6,446 nt of DNA, taken from NCBI GenBank assembly GCA_910585735.1, contig CAJUEU010000068.1:1-6446 (forward strand), given 5' to 3'. Below are positions 1 to 5,991 of the stretch, piece by piece (the stretch's first letter is position 1; every line of letters starts with the position of its first letter). Origin of the DNA: an uncultured Oscillospiraceae bacterium (lineage in GTDB: Bacteria > Bacillota > Clostridia > Oscillospirales > Oscillospiraceae). The position numbers and the translations under genes are program-made. The notes beneath the pieces were generated by a model, which had not been told where the DNA came from, searched no databases, and saw only the letters and a list, made by a program, of their open reading frames with translations.

Positions 1-732
1 ACCCAGCGGGAGGTCATCTACAAGCAGCGCCGCCAGGTGCTGGACGGGGAGGACCTCCAGCAGAGCATCCGCAAAATGCTTTTGGGCTCCATCGAGAACG
101 CGGTCCGGGGCCACGCGGGGGAGAACGGACATCTGGACGCCGACGGCTGGAAGGCGGCCACCGAGCACTTCCGGGGGGTATTCCTGGGTGGGGCCGAGCT
201 GTGGTACAACGACGAGGAACTGGCCAGCAAATCGGCGGAGGACCTGATCGGGGAGCTTACCGACAGGGCGGTGACCGTCTACGAGAAGAAAGAGCAGGAG
301 CTGGGCGCCCCCCTCATGCGGGAGCTGGAACGGGTCATCATGCTCCGGGTGGTGGACGAATACTGGATGGACCACATTGACGCCATGACCGAGCTGCGTC
401 AGGGCATCGGCCTCCGGGCATACGGCCAGAACAACCCGGTCATCGAGTACAAGCGGGAAGGCTACGATATGTTTGAGGAGATGGTCTCCGCCATTCAGGA
501 TGAAACGGTGCGCCGGATCTTCCAGGCCCGGGTACGGCCCCAGAGTGAGATGAAGCGGGAGCGGGTGGCAAAGGTCACCGGGGAATCCGCCGGCGGGGAC
601 GGCACGGTCCAGAAGCGGCCTGTGGTTCGCAAGGGCATCAAGATCGGCCGCAACGATCCCTGCCCCTGTGGCAGCGGCAAGAAGTGGAAGAAGTGCGACT
701 GTAAGGAGTATCACGGCGAAGAGAATATGTGA
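1..732 (+). CDS. secA: Preprotein translocase ATPase SecA, C-terminal part (5' end outside window)
   Basis: SecA is the motor ATPase that pushes unfolded preproteins through the SecYEG channel at the cytoplasmic membrane. Only the last 243 residues are here; the frame is open from base 1, so the nucleotide-binding domains lie upstream. The window opens with REVIYKQRRQVLDGEDL, typical of the helical scaffold/wing region. It continues with the highly conserved stretch VVDEYWMDHIDAMTELRQGI and GLRAYGQNNPVIEYKREGYD (bases about 346-465). A charged linker then leads to a SEC-C zinc-binding tail, GRNDPCPCGSGKKWKKCDC, with Cys codons at 661, 667, 694 and 700. The spacing is C-x-C-x8-C-x-C, whereas the common form ends C-(C/H), so the last ligand appears moved by one residue; a His follows at 712. 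The tail normally contacts SecB or ribosome and lipid. The stop is TGA, followed by a terminator-like hairpin. Identification is certain. Confidence 0.97.
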   Translation, partial: TQREVIYKQRRQVLDGEDLQQSIRKMLLGSIENAVRGHAGENGHLDADGWKAATEHFRGVFLGGAELWYNDEELASKSAEDLIGELTDRAVTVYEKKEQELGAPLMRELERVIMLRVVDEYWMDHIDAMTELRQGIGLRAYGQNNPVIEYKREGYDMFEEMVSAIQDETVRRIFQARVRPQSEMKRERVAKVTGESAGGDGTVQKRPVVRKGIKIGRNDPCPCGSGKKWKKCDCKEYHGEENM

Positions 733-740
733 GGAACCAC

Positions 741-770
741 CACCCCCGCTGCCTGACGGCGGCGGGGGTG
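741..770 (+). terminator. Probable intrinsic terminator after secA
   Basis: Nine bases after the secA stop is a 13-bp stem: 741-753 pairs with 758-770 around a TGAC tetraloop, with a single G-T wobble (750/761). The outer nine pairs, CACCCCCGC with GCGGGGGTG, are perfect. The tract after it, TCTACTTCGT, has only five T in ten, so termination may be incomplete. Position and stem quality make a terminator the best reading. Confidence 0.7.
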
Positions 771-908
771 TCTACTTCGTAAAGCTGAACACGCCAGGCG
801 TTTCCCTGTTAGCGGCAATATCTGAAGGAGTTTGCAATTTGTAGCGGCAGCGGGGCAGAAGGAGCTATTCTAATCCTGCACATAAGCCGGAAACAAGATT
901 GGCAAGGG

Positions 909-968
909 CTTTTCTTGGGGGTCCTGGGGGCCAATTCTTTTCACGAAAAGATGGCCCCCAGGGAAAAG
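909..968. repeat. Long imperfect inverted repeat (hairpin) upstream of pgeF
   Basis: The core is 11 perfect pairs, CCTGGGGGCCA (923-933) with TGGCCCCCAGG (952-962). Inside it, after a two-base bulge, T936-A951 and CTTTT (937-941) with AAAAG (946-950) close on a CACG loop. Outside it, CTTTTC (909-914) can pair with GAAAAG (963-968), leaving an eight-base bulge on the left. An A-rich tract follows on the + strand and no T-tract follows on the - strand, so it is not a standard terminator either way. It may be a 5' untranslated-region structure for pgeF or a dispersed intergenic repeat; the sequence does not decide. Confidence 0.6.
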
Positions 969-1000
969 AAAAAATTAAAATAAATAAGTTTACATAATTT

Positions 1001-1006
1001 GAGGAG
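1001..1006 (+). promoter_or_regulatory. Ribosome binding site of pgeF
   Basis: GAGGAG lies five T bases ahead of the ATG at 1012 and fixes that start. Confidence 0.85.
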
Positions 1007-1011
1007 TTTTT

Positions 1012-1827
1012 ATGGAATTAATCGACGTGACCCTTGGACAGATCCCCATGCAGGTATCCCTTCGGATGACTGCGGCAGGTGTCCCTCACGGCTTCACCAC
1101 CCGCCAGGGTGGTGTGTCGGAGGGGATCTATAGCTCTCTGAACCTGGGCCTAAGCCGGGGAGATGACAAAGAGAAGGTACTGGAAAATTACCGCCGGGTA
1201 TGCGGCGCCTTTCCAGTTGACATAAATAAGATGGTGCTCACTGTCCAGGTTCACGAGGACCAAGTTCGGGCAGTGACAGAGGAGGACTGGGGAAAGGGGC
1301 TGGACCGTCCTCAGGACTACCGGGCAGACGGACTTATCACCAACGTGCCGGGCACCACCCTGGTGGCCTTTGGGGCCGACTGCCTCACCGCTCTGCTTTA
1401 CGACCCGGTACACCGGGCCATTGGAGCGGTCCACGCAGGGTGGCGGGGTACCGCAAAGGGGATCCTGGCTCGGACGGTGGAGGCCATGACAGCGGCCTAC
1501 GGCACCCGTCCGGGAGACCTGCTGGCGGCTCTGGGGCCTTGTATTTCGGCCTGCTGCTTTGAGACCAATGAGGATGTGCCCAACGCCATGACCGCCGCTT
1601 TGGGCGGCGATGCCCTCCCGTTCATCCGGGAAAAGGGGGAGGGAAAATTTCTGGTGGATCTGAAGGGGCTCAACGCCTTATGGCTGGGAAAAGCCGGGGT
1701 CTCTGAGCAGTGTATTGACACCTCCACAGACTGCACATTATGTAAACATAATAAATACTGGTCTCACCGTTATACCAAGGGGGAGAGGGGAAGCCAGGCC
1801 TCCATAATCTCTTTGCTTGGGAAGTAA
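1012..1827 (+). CDS. pgeF: Peptidoglycan editing factor PgeF (YfiH/LACC1, multicopper oxidase-like domain)
   Basis: A 271-residue cytosolic protein of the YfiH/DUF152 family, close to the usual family length. Family hallmarks in order: HGFTTRQGGVSEGIYSSLNL (26-45), QVH with His81, GADC with Cys124, HAGWRG with His141, and LGPCIS (174-179) followed by a Glu at 184. The His81/Cys124/His141 trio matches the family's metal-binding active site. In Escherichia coli the family member prevents wrong amino acids (Ser for Ala) entering peptidoglycan precursors; relatives act as purine nucleoside phosphorylase/adenosine deaminase. Which activity applies here cannot be told. The ATG is supported by GAGGAG five bases upstream. 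It is probably a single-gene unit, with a terminator after secA and a 130-base AT-rich gap behind it. Its last 100 bases turn AT-rich and the stop codon sits in a stem-loop. Family assignment is firm. Confidence 0.93.
   Translation: MELIDVTLGQIPMQVSLRMTAAGVPHGFTTRQGGVSEGIYSSLNLGLSRGDDKEKVLENYRRVCGAFPVDINKMVLTVQVHEDQVRAVTEEDWGKGLDRPQDYRADGLITNVPGTTLVAFGADCLTALLYDPVHRAIGAVHAGWRGTAKGILARTVEAMTAAYGTRPGDLLAALGPCISACCFETNEDVPNAMTAALGGDALPFIREKGEGKFLVDLKGLNALWLGKAGVSEQCIDTSTDCTLCKHNKYWSHRYTKGERGSQASIISLLGK
1736..1752. repeat. Short palindrome in the 3' part of pgeF
   Basis: ATTATG (1737-1742) and CATAAT (1747-1752) form a perfect 6-bp inverted repeat around TAAA. The left arm plus spacer reads ATTATGTAAAC, the same motif seen reversed ahead of pgeF (988-1000) and, with C for T, in the array at 1841-1924. 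It lies in codons for Leu-Cys-Lys-His-Asn-Lys, so it could be a coding coincidence. Confidence 0.45.
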
Positions 1828-1837
1828 AGAGATTATG
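1803..1837 (+). other. Stem-loop spanning the pgeF stop codon
   Basis: CATAATCTCTTTGCTT (1803-1818) pairs with AAGTAAAGAGATTATG (1822-1837) over 16 positions with one G-T wobble and a GGG loop. The TAA stop (1825-1827) is in the right arm. The stem is AT-rich and is followed by TTGATTAAATTATG rather than a run of T, so it is a weak intrinsic terminator at best. It could instead protect the 3' end of the mRNA or mark the edge of the repeat array. Confidence 0.6.
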
Positions 1838-1840
1838 TTG

Positions 1841-1924
1841 ATTAAATTATGCAAACGAATTTATGTATATTAAATTACGGAAACTGAATTACGTGAACTA
1901 AATTATGCAAACCGAATTATGTAA
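1841..1924. repeat. Three 28-bp tandem repeats built of 14-bp half units
   Basis: Units are 1841-1868, 1869-1896 and 1897-1924; by eye they match pairwise at 20 to 23 of 28 positions, with no gaps. Each splits into two related 14-mers. The core ATTAYG recurs every 14 bases at 1846, 1860 (as TTTATG), 1874, 1888, 1902 and 1916. A seventh in-phase copy at 1832 lies in the right arm of the pgeF stem-loop. There are no unique spacers, so this is not CRISPR. The array fills the gap ahead of the lipoprotein gene and probably contains its promoter, but no clear -35/-10 pair stands out; TTGATT (1838-1843) with TATGTA (1862-1867) is a weak candidate at 18-base spacing. Confidence 0.85.
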
Positions 1925-1944
1925 ATAAAAAGTGGCTGACAGTC

Positions 1945-1951
1945 AGGAGAG
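1945..1951 (+). promoter_or_regulatory. Ribosome binding site of the solute-binding lipoprotein gene
   Basis: AGGAGAG ends six bases before the ATG at 1958 and supports that start, which also gives a well-formed lipoprotein signal peptide. Confidence 0.8.
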
Positions 1952-1957
1952 AGCCCT

Positions 1958-3505
1958 ATGAAACGAAAGAGAAATCTAAAATTGATTTTGGCCCTGGCCC
2001 TGCTGGTCCAGTTGGCTGCCTGCGGAGGGGAACCCGAGGTGGTGACGCCGGCGCCTACGCTTACCTCTACCCCCACGCCTGCGACGGACGGGAAGGGGCT
2101 GGATTTTATGTTGCCTTGTTACCCGGCCGGTGGGTTCCACCCCATTACGGGGAGCAACCGGCTGAACCTGACTCTGGCGCCCTTACTCTACCGGGGACTT
2201 TTTAGTCTGGACAGCGGGTTCACCCCCCAAAACGACCTGTGCGAGAGCTACACCGTCAGTGAGGACGGTCTTACCTGGACCTTTACCTTGAAGGAGGCCG
2301 CCTTTTCGGATGGCACGGCACTGACCGCCGCTGAGGTCATCGCCTCCCTGAATAAGGCCCGGCAGAGCGACCGCTACAGCAGCCGTCTTGCCGATTTGAC
2401 AAAGGTGGGAGTTGGAGAAGGCGGCGCCGTGACGGTGACTTTGTCCCGGCCCAACGGAGCACTTCCCAGCTTGCTGGATGTGCCTGTGGTCAAGGAGAGC
2501 GGAGACCCCCTCCGGCCTCTCGGCACCGGGCCGTATTTTCTCAGTGAATCTGAGGAGACAGGAGAACTGGTTCTTACGGCCCGGGAGGGGGAGCAGGTGC
2601 CCCTGACGCAAATCCCCCTGCGTAGTGTCAGCACTGGGGACGACCTGGTCTACGCCTTTGACGCCCGGGAGATCTCCCTGGTGGACGTAGATTTGAACAG
2701 CACCAACGCCCTGGGATACTCTGGGCGGATGGAGACCACCGACTATCCCACCACCACCCTGCTCTACCTGGGGTTCAACATGAAAAACGGCCTCTGCCGG
2801 GAGAACTCCCTCCGCCGCGCCCTGTCCCTGGCCTTTGACCGGGAGACCATGGTGGAGCGTATTTTTGCCGGACACGGGGAGGCTGCTGCCCTCCCGATCC
2901 ATCCCAATTCTTCGCTGTATGACGCCGGGGTGGCCACCCAGGCACTCTGGAACGAAGAGGAAGCGGTCCGGCTGCTGGAGAATGCCGGATGGCGGCTGGA
3001 AGAGGATGGCATCCGGGAAAACCGGCGCAGCCGTCTGGCCTTGAAGCTCATTGTCAACCAGGAGAACACCGCCAAGGCCGCTTTGGCCGATGCTTTGGCC
3101 GAATCTCTTCAGAGGCTGGGGTGTGATGTGACGGTGGACAAGCTGCCCTGGGAGGATTTTTCCGCTGCCCTGAACAGAGGCAGCTTTGACCTCTACCTGG
3201 GGGAGACTGTTCTCACTGCGGATTTTGACCTGGAGGATCTGCTGCGCACCAGGGGGGCATTGAATTACGGCGGCTGCGCCGATGGGGAGCTGGACGCTCG
3301 GATGGACGCTTACCGGGCGGCTGCCGGAGAGGAGCGTCAGGCTGCCGCCTCAACGCTTTGGGAGCAGGTGACCCAGGTGGCTCCCATGGTACCCCTGGTC
3401 TTCAAAAACGGTTCCCTTCTGACCCAGTGGGGGCAGGTCCGTGGGATGGCTCCCACCCAGCGGGATGTGTTTTTCGGGCTGGAGGGCTGGCAGATCGTGG
3501 AGTAA
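1958..3505 (+). CDS. Solute-binding lipoprotein of an ABC importer, family 5 (oligopeptide/nickel type)
   Basis: A 515-residue extracytoplasmic binding protein, the usual size for the DppA/OppA/NikA group. The N-terminus is a lipoprotein signal: basic MKRKRN, a hydrophobic core, then the lipobox LAAC with Cys22 as the lipid-anchored residue. A Thr/Pro-rich linker (about 28-43) follows. Family features: LTLAPLLYRGLF (71-82), GLTWTFTLKEAAFSDGTALT (104-123), GTGPYFL (189-195). In the second lobe come LYLGFNMKN and the LRRALSLAFDRETMVERIF stretch. It would capture a short peptide or similar ligand outside the membrane and hand it to a permease. No permease or ATPase gene lies in the window, so it may share a transporter encoded elsewhere or act as a sensor. 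The next genes, VanZ-type and VanR-like, run in the same direction with no hairpin terminator between. Ligand unknown; family assignment firm. Confidence 0.9.
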   Translation: MKRKRNLKLILALALLVQLAACGGEPEVVTPAPTLTSTPTPATDGKGLDFMLPCYPAGGFHPITGSNRLNLTLAPLLYRGLFSLDSGFTPQNDLCESYTVSEDGLTWTFTLKEAAFSDGTALTAAEVIASLNKARQSDRYSSRLADLTKVGVGEGGAVTVTLSRPNGALPSLLDVPVVKESGDPLRPLGTGPYFLSESEETGELVLTAREGEQVPLTQIPLRSVSTGDDLVYAFDAREISLVDVDLNSTNALGYSGRMETTDYPTTTLLYLGFNMKNGLCRENSLRRALSLAFDRETMVERIFAGHGEAAALPIHPNSSLYDAGVATQALWNEEEAVRLLENAGWRLEEDGIRENRRSRLALKLIVNQENTAKAALADALAESLQRLGCDVTVDKLPWEDFSAALNRGSFDLYLGETVLTADFDLEDLLRTRGALNYGGCADGELDARMDAYRAAAGEERQAAASTLWEQVTQVAPMVPLVFKNGSLLTQWGQVRGMAPTQRDVFFGLEGWQIVE

Positions 3506-3544
3506 AGGAAATCTGAAGTTTTTCTGACAATATGCCCCGCCCTG

Positions 3545-3574
3545 TTGACGATGGCAAAGAAGGCCATCTATAAT
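3545..3574 (+). promoter_or_regulatory. Near-consensus sigma-A promoter for the VanZ-family gene
   Basis: TTGACG (3545-3550), an 18-base spacer, then TATAAT (3569-3574): 11 of 12 positions match the consensus. Transcription would begin near 3581, about 20 bases before GGAGGG (3601-3606) and 33 before the TTG at 3614. The boxes lie inside the apparent open 5' extension of the gene's frame, so upstream starts at 3545 (TTG) or 3551 (ATG) would not be on this transcript. Confidence 0.75.
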
Positions 3575-3600
3575 AAAAGAAAAAGCAGGAAAAAGGCGGG

Positions 3601-3606
3601 GGAGGG
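3601..3606 (+). promoter_or_regulatory. Ribosome binding site deciding the VanZ-family start
   Basis: GGAGGG lies seven bases ahead of the in-frame TTG at 3614. By contrast, the bases before the ATG at 3551 are pyrimidine-rich and contain no Shine-Dalgarno sequence. Confidence 0.65.
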
Positions 3607-3613
3607 AAGTATT

Positions 3614-5035
3614 TTGCACGATTTTGTCCAGTTGATTCTCCAGATGCTTCACCGGGGCGGCAAGCTGGCCCTGGCGGCCGGGGCGATTTGCGCCTTGGGC
3701 GTTGGCCTTGCGTACCTGTTGTTCTGGCTGGAACACCGGCCGGGAGCGGTTTTTCCCTGGAGGAAAGCGATGGCTGCCGTGGCTTTGGCGGGGTATCTCG
3801 CCATTGTGATCTATGTCACCCTGCTCCGACAGGTGGGCGGCGGGCCAGGTCAGATGAATCTACATCTCTTCCTGGCCTGGCGGGAGGCCTGGAATGGATT
3901 TACCCTCAAGCTCTGGCTCAACGTGCTGCTGAATATCGCTCTGTTTCTCCCGTTGGGGTTTCTTCTTCCCCTGCTGGCGAGACTGTTTCAGAAGTGGTAT
4001 GTTACCCTGCCGACGGGCTTCGGCCTTTCCCTGACCATTGAGACCGCGCAATATCTGCTGGGCCGCGGGATGTTTGATGTGGACGACCTTTTTACCAATA
4101 CTCTGGGGACCGCCCTGGGCTTTTCCCTTGCCATGCTTCTGCTTCGGCTGTTTCCGGCCAGGGGGAAGGAGCGGCGGGGATGGCCGCCCTATCTGATCTG
4201 CCCCCTGGCCTTTGGACTTGCCCTGTTGGGCATTTTCGGAGGCTATCAGCTGAAAGAATATGGAAACCTGCCTGAGGCCCCTGCCTATACTGCCGACCTG
4301 CGGGGTCTTGACTGGCAGATGGAGTGGGAGCCGGAGGAGGGCGCAAAAACTGTCTATACCTATCGAAGCACCCCGTTTACGAAAGAAAGCTGTGACGCCT
4401 TTGGAGCGGAATTTGCCCGCAATGCTGGGGTGACCTTTCCCGATGCCTACTATTATGACGACCTGACTGTGTTTGCCAACCACTCCACCGGGGATTTTCT
4501 CAACGTGACCTACCATGACCGCAGCTATGAGTATAGGCTTTCCACCAGTGGGGATGCTCCCGGAGCGGAGGGGACGGAATCGGCTTTGCGGGAAAGGCTG
4601 GCCGAGTTGGGGATCTCTGTCCCGGCGGAGGCGGACTTTTCCTATGAAGGAGAGGGCTGGCACAGCTTTACCGCCTGCTTTTTTCGCCAAGGGGAGCGGG
4701 TAGTGAACGGGGTCCTGCGGTGCAAGTATCAGGGAAATGGGACTTTTGGCGAGATCGACAGCACCCTGGCGGTGCTGACCCCATACAAGGAGGAGACCAT
4801 CCTGACCCAGGCGGAGGCGCTGGAGCGGCTGCGCCTGGGGAAGTTTGATGGGGCGGGCCTTTTTGAACAATCCTGGATCCAAGGGGCGCGGATCCTGGCC
4901 TGCGCCTTGGACTACCGGGCGGACACCAAGGGCTTTTACCAGCCGGTTTATGTGTTTACCATTCTGCCTTTGGGACAAGACCCCGGAGGGTACTGTCTGG
5001 AGGCAGGGGAGTTTATTCTGCCTGCGCTGAAGTGA
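3614..5035 (+). CDS. VanZ-family membrane protein with large C-terminal extracytoplasmic region
   Basis: From TTG 3614 the protein is 473 residues; an upstream ATG at 3551 would add 21, mostly basic. About six hydrophobic segments (near 17-39, 51-71, 100-121, 130-148, 160-180 and 192-210) form the VanZ domain. Its marks are NVLLNIALFLPLGFLLP (103-119), SLTIETAQ (139-146), RGMFDVDDLFTNTLG (151-165) and TLLRQ near 69-73. VanZ of enterococci gives low-level teicoplanin resistance by an unknown route; most VanZ-like proteins have no proven role. After the last membrane segment come about 250 mostly polar residues, likely outside the cell, ending in a pattern (ILTQAEALERLRLGKF, then YQPVYVFTI) that reminds me of YycI/PepSY-like regulatory domains. 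That likeness is a guess from memory. A VanR-like regulator gene starts 55 bases downstream with no terminator between. The VanZ call is firm; the start is less sure. Confidence 0.85.
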   Translation: MHDFVQLILQMLHRGGKLALAAGAICALGVGLAYLLFWLEHRPGAVFPWRKAMAAVALAGYLAIVIYVTLLRQVGGGPGQMNLHLFLAWREAWNGFTLKLWLNVLLNIALFLPLGFLLPLLARLFQKWYVTLPTGFGLSLTIETAQYLLGRGMFDVDDLFTNTLGTALGFSLAMLLLRLFPARGKERRGWPPYLICPLAFGLALLGIFGGYQLKEYGNLPEAPAYTADLRGLDWQMEWEPEEGAKTVYTYRSTPFTKESCDAFGAEFARNAGVTFPDAYYYDDLTVFANHSTGDFLNVTYHDRSYEYRLSTSGDAPGAEGTESALRERLAELGISVPAEADFSYEGEGWHSFTACFFRQGERVVNGVLRCKYQGNGTFGEIDSTLAVLTPYKEETILTQAEALERLRLGKFDGAGLFEQSWIQGARILACALDYRADTKGFYQPVYVFTILPLGQDPGGYCLEAGEFILPALK

Positions 5036-5077
5036 TTTTTTATACTTGAGGAAGACATCCGTTCCTATTTTGAGAAA

Positions 5078-5083
5078 AGGAGG
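5078..5083 (+). promoter_or_regulatory. Ribosome binding site of the response regulator gene
   Basis: AGGAGG, within AAAAGGAGGGG, lies seven bases before the ATG at 5091. This selects that ATG over the open frame's upstream TTG at 5046. Confidence 0.9.
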
Positions 5084-5090
5084 GGCAAAT

Positions 5091-5783
5091 ATGGAAGCCA
5101 ATATTTTGGTGGTGGACGATGAGCCTGAGATCGCGGACCTGGTCAGCGTGTATCTCAGGGGGGAGGGCTTTACGGTTTTTCCCTGCGGCAACGGTGCCGA
5201 TGCCCTGGAGACCCTGCGTAAGGAAAAGATCGACCTGGCGGTGTTGGATGTGATGCTGCCTGACATCTCGGGGATGACCCTCTGCGCGGAGATCCGCCGC
5301 ACCAAGCAGTTTCCTATTCTGATGCTCACCGCCCGCACCGGGGACACGGACAAGATCACCGGTCTTACTGTGGGGGCGGACGACTATATCACCAAACCCT
5401 TCAGTCCGCTGGAGCTGGTGGCCCGGGTGAAGGCGCAGCTGCGCCGGTACACCAGTTATAACAGCGCGGAGCGGGAGGCGGAGGAGACCCTGAGTGTGGA
5501 CGGGTTGTTCATTGACCGCTCCAGCCATAAGTGTATCTATTATGACGAGGCTATTGTGCTTACCCCCATTGAGTTTGATATTCTTTGGGTCCTCTGCTCC
5601 AACCGGGGGCGGGTGATCTCGGCAGAGGAGCTGTTTGAAATGGTGTGGGGGGAGAAGTATCTGGACCGAAACAATACGGTTATGGTCCATATCCGCCGGA
5701 TCCGGGAAAAGCTGGAGGGTACCGGCGGAGACCGCCCCCGGATTATCAAAACGGTATGGGGCGTGGGGTATAAGATCGATTAG
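5091..5783 (+). CDS. OmpR/PhoB-family response regulator, VanR-like
   Basis: A 230-residue DNA-binding response regulator, full length for the family. The receiver domain (about 3-117) has the acidic pair Asp9/Asp10, the phospho-acceptor Asp53 in VLDVMLPD, Thr80 in MLTA and Lys102 in TKPF. The stretch DKITGLTVGADDYITKPFSP (87-106) followed by LELVARVKAQLRRY is strikingly like enterococcal VanR. The C-terminal winged helix (about 131-230) has TPIEFDILWVL (158-168), the recognition helix region NNTVMVHIRRIREKLE (194-209) and the wing IIKTVWGVGYKID. It should bind promoter DNA when phosphorylated. No sensor kinase gene follows: only about 95 bases separate its stop from the tRNA promoter. It lies 55 bases after the VanZ-type gene, so co-transcription is likely. 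TATACT at 5041-5046 resembles a -10 box but has no good -35. Its kinase, if any, must be elsewhere or upstream. Confidence 0.93.
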   Translation: MEANILVVDDEPEIADLVSVYLRGEGFTVFPCGNGADALETLRKEKIDLAVLDVMLPDISGMTLCAEIRRTKQFPILMLTARTGDTDKITGLTVGADDYITKPFSPLELVARVKAQLRRYTSYNSAEREAEETLSVDGLFIDRSSHKCIYYDEAIVLTPIEFDILWVLCSNRGRVISAEELFEMVWGEKYLDRNNTVMVHIRRIREKLEGTGGDRPRIIKTVWGVGYKID

Positions 5784-5877
5784 ATCCACATATTGGGAAG
5801 AGAGACATAGCACCGGCACAAGATACTGTCAGGGAGAAAAAACGCAGAGAAAACAGCCGGAAAAATGAAAAAATGGA

Positions 5878-5906
5878 TTGACAATTGCGGGGGAATCGGG
5901 TATACT
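5878..5906 (+). promoter_or_regulatory. Strong sigma-A promoter of the tRNA cluster
   Basis: TTGACA (5878-5883), exactly 17 bases, then TATACT (5901-5906): 11 of 12 match the consensus at the ideal spacing. Transcription would start near 5913, about 80 bases before the first tRNA. The 94 bases between the regulator stop and this promoter (5784-5877) are A/G-rich and show no gene and no clear terminator. Confidence 0.9.
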
Positions 5907-5991
5907 AATCCTTGCCCTGTTTTTAGGGGCCCCGGGGGCGTCATTTGACTTTGTCAAACGACTGTCCCGATCGTCCAAGGACGACCTTTAT
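5907..5991 (+). other. Leader of the tRNA transcript with small hairpins
   Basis: It contains the palindrome GGGGCCCC (5926-5933), a perfect 6-bp hairpin TTTGAC-TTT-GTCAAA (5944-5958), and TCGTCC/GGACGA (5971-5984) around an AA turn. These are probably processing or stability structures of the tRNA precursor. No T-box or other riboswitch signature was recognised. Confidence 0.5.

Larger units (their letters stand above)
771..1011. other. Non-coding gap between secA and pgeF
   Basis: No reading frame with a plausible ribosome site is visible here on either strand. Purine-rich GAAGGAG stretches at about 824-830 and 858-864 resemble ribosome sites but lead to no usable frame. The downstream part holds a long hairpin (909-968) and then an abruptly AT-rich tract (about 964-1000) just before the pgeF ribosome site. 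I could not find a convincing -35/-10 pair for pgeF. TAAAAT at 976-981 and CATAAT at 993-998 look like -10 boxes but have no matching -35. Confidence 0.6.

Noticed and set aside
1841..1924. CRISPR array with 28-bp repeats
   Set aside because: The units are back to back with no unique spacers, diverge from one another, and split into 14-bp halves.
2183..2902. A 239-codon open frame on the - strand inside the solute-binding gene
   Set aside because: It is antisense to a full-length, motif-rich gene, has low-complexity composition and no family signature.
5046..5090. A 15-codon N-terminal extension of the response regulator from TTG 5046
   Set aside because: The ATG at 5091 has an ideal ribosome site and gives the normal family N-terminus; the extension includes the ribosome site itself.
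3860..5359. A 499-codon open frame on the - strand across the VanZ-type and regulator genes
   Set aside because: Its translation is Pro/Gln/Arg/Gly-rich with no recognisable family, and it lies opposite two genes with clear protein motifs. Long antisense frames are common in GC-rich coding DNA.
3614..5783. Vancomycin-resistance operon
   Set aside because: Only VanZ-like and VanR-like genes are present; there are no ligase, dehydrogenase, dipeptidase or VanS-type genes. Family names do not show resistance.
5784..5877. Remnant of a histidine kinase gene after the regulator
   Set aside because: The 94 bases show no coding frame or kinase motif.
5907..5991. T-box or other riboswitch in the tRNA leader
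   Set aside because: No T-box sequence, specifier loop or terminator/antiterminator pair was visible, and the downstream genes are tRNAs.
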